Assembly (NCBI GenBank): GCA_946549475.1 | Contig: CAMNQO010000081.1 | Coordinates: forward strand, 1-7,566 | Reading direction: 5' to 3' | DNA length: 7,566 nucleotides | Source: an uncultured Bacteroidales bacterium | Lineage (GTDB): Bacteria > Bacteroidota > Bacteroidia > Bacteroidales > UBA932 | Shown here: positions 5,863-7,566 of the stretch, in pieces | Numbering within the stretch: the first letter of the stretch is position 1 | Layout of the letters: each line of letters opens with the position of its first letter | The notes under the pieces: generated by a model | What the model saw: only the letters and a program-made list of their open reading frames with translations | The model's database searches: none | Told to the model about the DNA's origin: nothing | Made by a program: the position numbers and the translations under genes

Positions 5863-6762
5863 ATGATAGTGACGATTGTTCTGCTGACAGTCCTGGGCGC
5901 CTTGCTTGCGATGATTCTGTACGCGGTCGCCTCCCGTTTCAAGGTGGAGGAGGACCCCCGCATCGATGAGATTGAGAAGGTGATGCCCGGTGCCAACTGC
6001 GGCGGTTGCGGCTTTGCCGGCTGCCGGGCTTTTGCCCAATCCTGCGTGGAAAAAGGAAATGTGGATGAGAATTTCTGTCCGGTCGGCGGCAATGAAGTGA
6101 TGAAGAAAGTGGCCGCCGTCCTGGGCATCGAGGCTACCGCGAAAGCCCCGATGGTGGCGGTGGTCCGTTGCAATGGCCATTGCCAGGCGCGTCCCCGTAC
6201 CAATCTCTATGACGGCCAACTCTCGTGCCGGGTGAAGGCTTCGCTCTACAGCGGAGATACGGGCTGCGCGTATGGCTGCGTTGGCTGCGGAGACTGTGTC
6301 GCCGCCTGCGCTTTCGGAGCGCTGTCGATGGATCCCGTCACCGGACTTCCCGTGGTGGATGAGGCCTTGTGTACTTCCTGCGGCAATTGCGTGAAAGCGT
6401 GTCCGAAAGGCGTGATTGAGTTGCGGGGCAAAGGCCCGAGGGGCATGCGCGTGTTCGTGAGTTGCATCAACAAAGAGAAGGGAGGCATCGCCCGCAAGGC
6501 CTGCCTGTCCGCCTGTATCGGCTGCGGCAAATGCGCCAAAGTCTGTACCCACGATGCCATTACCGTGGAAAACAACCTGGCCTATATTGATTTTACGAAG
6601 TGCAAGTTGTGCAAAAAGTGTGTGGAAGAGTGCCCGACCGGTGCCATCCATGCGGTCAACTTCCCGCCCCGGCCCGTCCCGAAAGCCCCGGCTGCCGCCC
6701 CCGTTACTCCGCCGGCGACTGTCCAAGGCGCGGATTCCGAAACCGTAAAAAATGAAGCGTGA
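5863..6762 (+). CDS. rnfB: Rnf electron transport complex subunit B (multi-cluster ferredoxin subunit)
   Basis: RnfB is the entry point for electrons from reduced ferredoxin into the membrane Rnf complex, which passes them to NAD+ while moving ions. The 299-residue protein has an N-terminal membrane anchor (about 1-22), the RnfB/NqrF-type 4Fe-4S domain (C46, C49, C54 and C72, with GANCGGCGFAGC and CPVGG), then four CxxCxxCxxxC ferredoxin motifs: C139-C149, C170-C180, C218-C228 and C247-C257. A linker carries further cysteines C103, C107, C122 and C135. This is longer than E. coli RsxB (about 190 residues, two ferredoxin motifs) and like the long forms of Bacteroidetes and clostridia. The C-terminal tail (about 268-285) is rich in Pro and Ala. 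The ATG lies 11 bases after the RseC-like gene, without a Shine-Dalgarno sequence, and the stop overlaps the rnfC start by one base, so the genes form one operon. Confidence 0.95.
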   Translation: MIVTIVLLTVLGALLAMILYAVASRFKVEEDPRIDEIEKVMPGANCGGCGFAGCRAFAQSCVEKGNVDENFCPVGGNEVMKKVAAVLGIEATAKAPMVAVVRCNGHCQARPRTNLYDGQLSCRVKASLYSGDTGCAYGCVGCGDCVAACAFGALSMDPVTGLPVVDEALCTSCGNCVKACPKGVIELRGKGPRGMRVFVSCINKEKGGIARKACLSACIGCGKCAKVCTHDAITVENNLAYIDFTKCKLCKKCVEECPTGAIHAVNFPPRPVPKAPAAAPVTPPATVQGADSETVKNEA

Positions 6763-6764
6763 TG
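6760..6764 (+). other. TGATG stop-start overlap between rnfB and rnfC
   Basis: The TGA of rnfB (6760-6762) shares one base with the ATG of rnfC (6762-6764). This suggests translational coupling of two subunits of the same complex and fixes the rnfC start, because the conserved N-terminal GGVHP motif follows within 14 residues. Confidence 0.8.
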
Positions 6765-7566
6765 GAGAATCTTAATACATTCCGTATCGGGGGCGTTCAC
6801 CCCCACGACAGCAAACTCTCCCGCGATTGTTCCGTCGAAGTGCTGCCTCTGCCCGAAAAGGTCTGGGTGTCGATGGCCCAGCACCTGGGCGCCCCGGCCC
6901 GTCCCCTCGTGGCCGTCGGTGACCGGGTGAAAGCCGGCCAGTTGATTGCCGAGCCCGGCGGATTTATTTCCGCCTGCGTCCATTCTCCGGTCAGCGGTAC
7001 TGTCAAAGGCATCGCTCCGCGCGAGGACCTGGCCGGCAACAAAGTGATGCACATCGAGATTGCGGTAGAGGGGGATGAGTGGGCGGAAGGCATCGACCTT
7101 TCCGACCGTCTGGTGACGGATATTCCCGAAGACAAGGCCTTCATCCTCGAGCGCATCAAACAGAACGGCGTGGTCGGCCTGGGCGGTGCGACTTTCCCGA
7201 CGCATGTCAAACTGGCCCCGCCTCCGGGCAAGACGGCCGAGTTCCTCCTCATCAACGGTGCGGAGTGCGAGCCCTACCTGACGAGCGACTACCGGGTGAT
7301 GCTTGAGCGCGGCGCCGAGGTCCTGGTCGGAGCGGCCCTGATGCAGAAGGTCCTGGACAATCCCCGCTGCATCATCGGCATTGAAGAGAACAAGCCCGAA
7401 GCCGTCGCACATCTTTCCGAAGTCCTTTCCACGCTTGCGGACCGCAATCCGGCCTACCGGGGTATCGAAATCCGCATGCTGAAGAAAAAATATCCCCAGG
7501 GCGGCGAGAAACAGTTGATCGATGCGCTGACGGGCCGTCAGGTCAAGTCGCTGGGCCTGCCCATCG
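6762..7566 (+). CDS. rnfC: Rnf electron transport complex subunit C (5' part, cut by window end)
   Basis: RnfC is the peripheral cytoplasmic subunit of the Rnf complex that binds NAD(H) and carries FMN and iron-sulfur centres, related to the Nqo1/NuoF subunit of complex I. The window holds 268 complete codons from the ATG at 6762 without a stop; the usual length is about 440 residues or more. Visible parts are the N-terminal RIGGVHP motif (8-14), a small barrel-sandwich domain (about 45-102, with PLVAVGDRVKAGQLIAEP and SPVSGTV), the glycine-rich nucleotide-binding loop GLGGATFPTHVK (139-150), the NGAECEPYLTSDYRVM segment (165-180), and YPQGGEKQLI (244-253), all typical of RnfC. The two ferredoxin-type cluster motifs expected near the C-terminus would lie beyond the right edge. 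Other rnf genes (D, G, E, A) are expected to follow. Confidence 0.94.
   Translation, partial: MENLNTFRIGGVHPHDSKLSRDCSVEVLPLPEKVWVSMAQHLGAPARPLVAVGDRVKAGQLIAEPGGFISACVHSPVSGTVKGIAPREDLAGNKVMHIEIAVEGDEWAEGIDLSDRLVTDIPEDKAFILERIKQNGVVGLGGATFPTHVKLAPPPGKTAEFLLINGAECEPYLTSDYRVMLERGAEVLVGAALMQKVLDNPRCIIGIEENKPEAVAHLSEVLSTLADRNPAYRGIEIRMLKKKYPQGGEKQLIDALTGRQVKSLGLPI

Overview
This window is a stretch of conserved chromosomal genes from a Gram-negative bacterium, most likely a GC-rich member of the Bacteroidales (phylum Bacteroidota). Four things support this. The gene families and their order (rseC-like, rnfB, rnfC; an M23 peptidase pair followed by a small MerR protein) fit that group. No start codon has a clear Shine-Dalgarno sequence. 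One intergenic gap carries a promoter matching the Bacteroidetes primary sigma factor pattern (TTTG, 19 bases, TAnnTTTG). RnfB is the long, many-cluster form. The genus cannot be fixed from the sequence.

All eight genes lie on the + strand and are tightly packed. From left to right: the 3' part of fmt (methionyl-tRNA formyltransferase, 2-766); two tandem membrane-anchored M23 endopeptidases (773-1813 and 1819-2775); a 105-residue MerR-type DNA-binding protein (2789-3106); a coiled-coil protein with a C4 zinc ribbon (3160-3966); the replicative helicase dnaB (3984-5552); a very short RseC-like membrane protein (5552-5851); rnfB (5863-6762); and the 5' part of rnfC (6762-7566, cut by the window end).

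There seem to be two transcription blocks. Block one (fmt to merR) has gaps of 5 to 13 bases, links translation initiation to cell-wall remodelling, and starts outside the window. Block two begins at the promoter at 3100-3130, whose -33 box overlaps the merR stop codon. It could run through the zinc ribbon gene and dnaB into the Rnf genes, because dnaB/rseC-like and rnfB/rnfC each overlap by one base (TGATG) and I found no second promoter. Rnf is a membrane ferredoxin:NAD+ oxidoreductase coupled to ion transport; rnfD, G, E and A are expected just past the right edge.

I see no RNA gene, mobile element, CRISPR array, tandem DNA repeat or convincing terminator. No gap between genes exceeds 53 bases. 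I did not find a new multi-gene system. The most unusual items are the shortened RseC-like protein, the promoter placement, and the junction joining dnaB to the Rnf genes.
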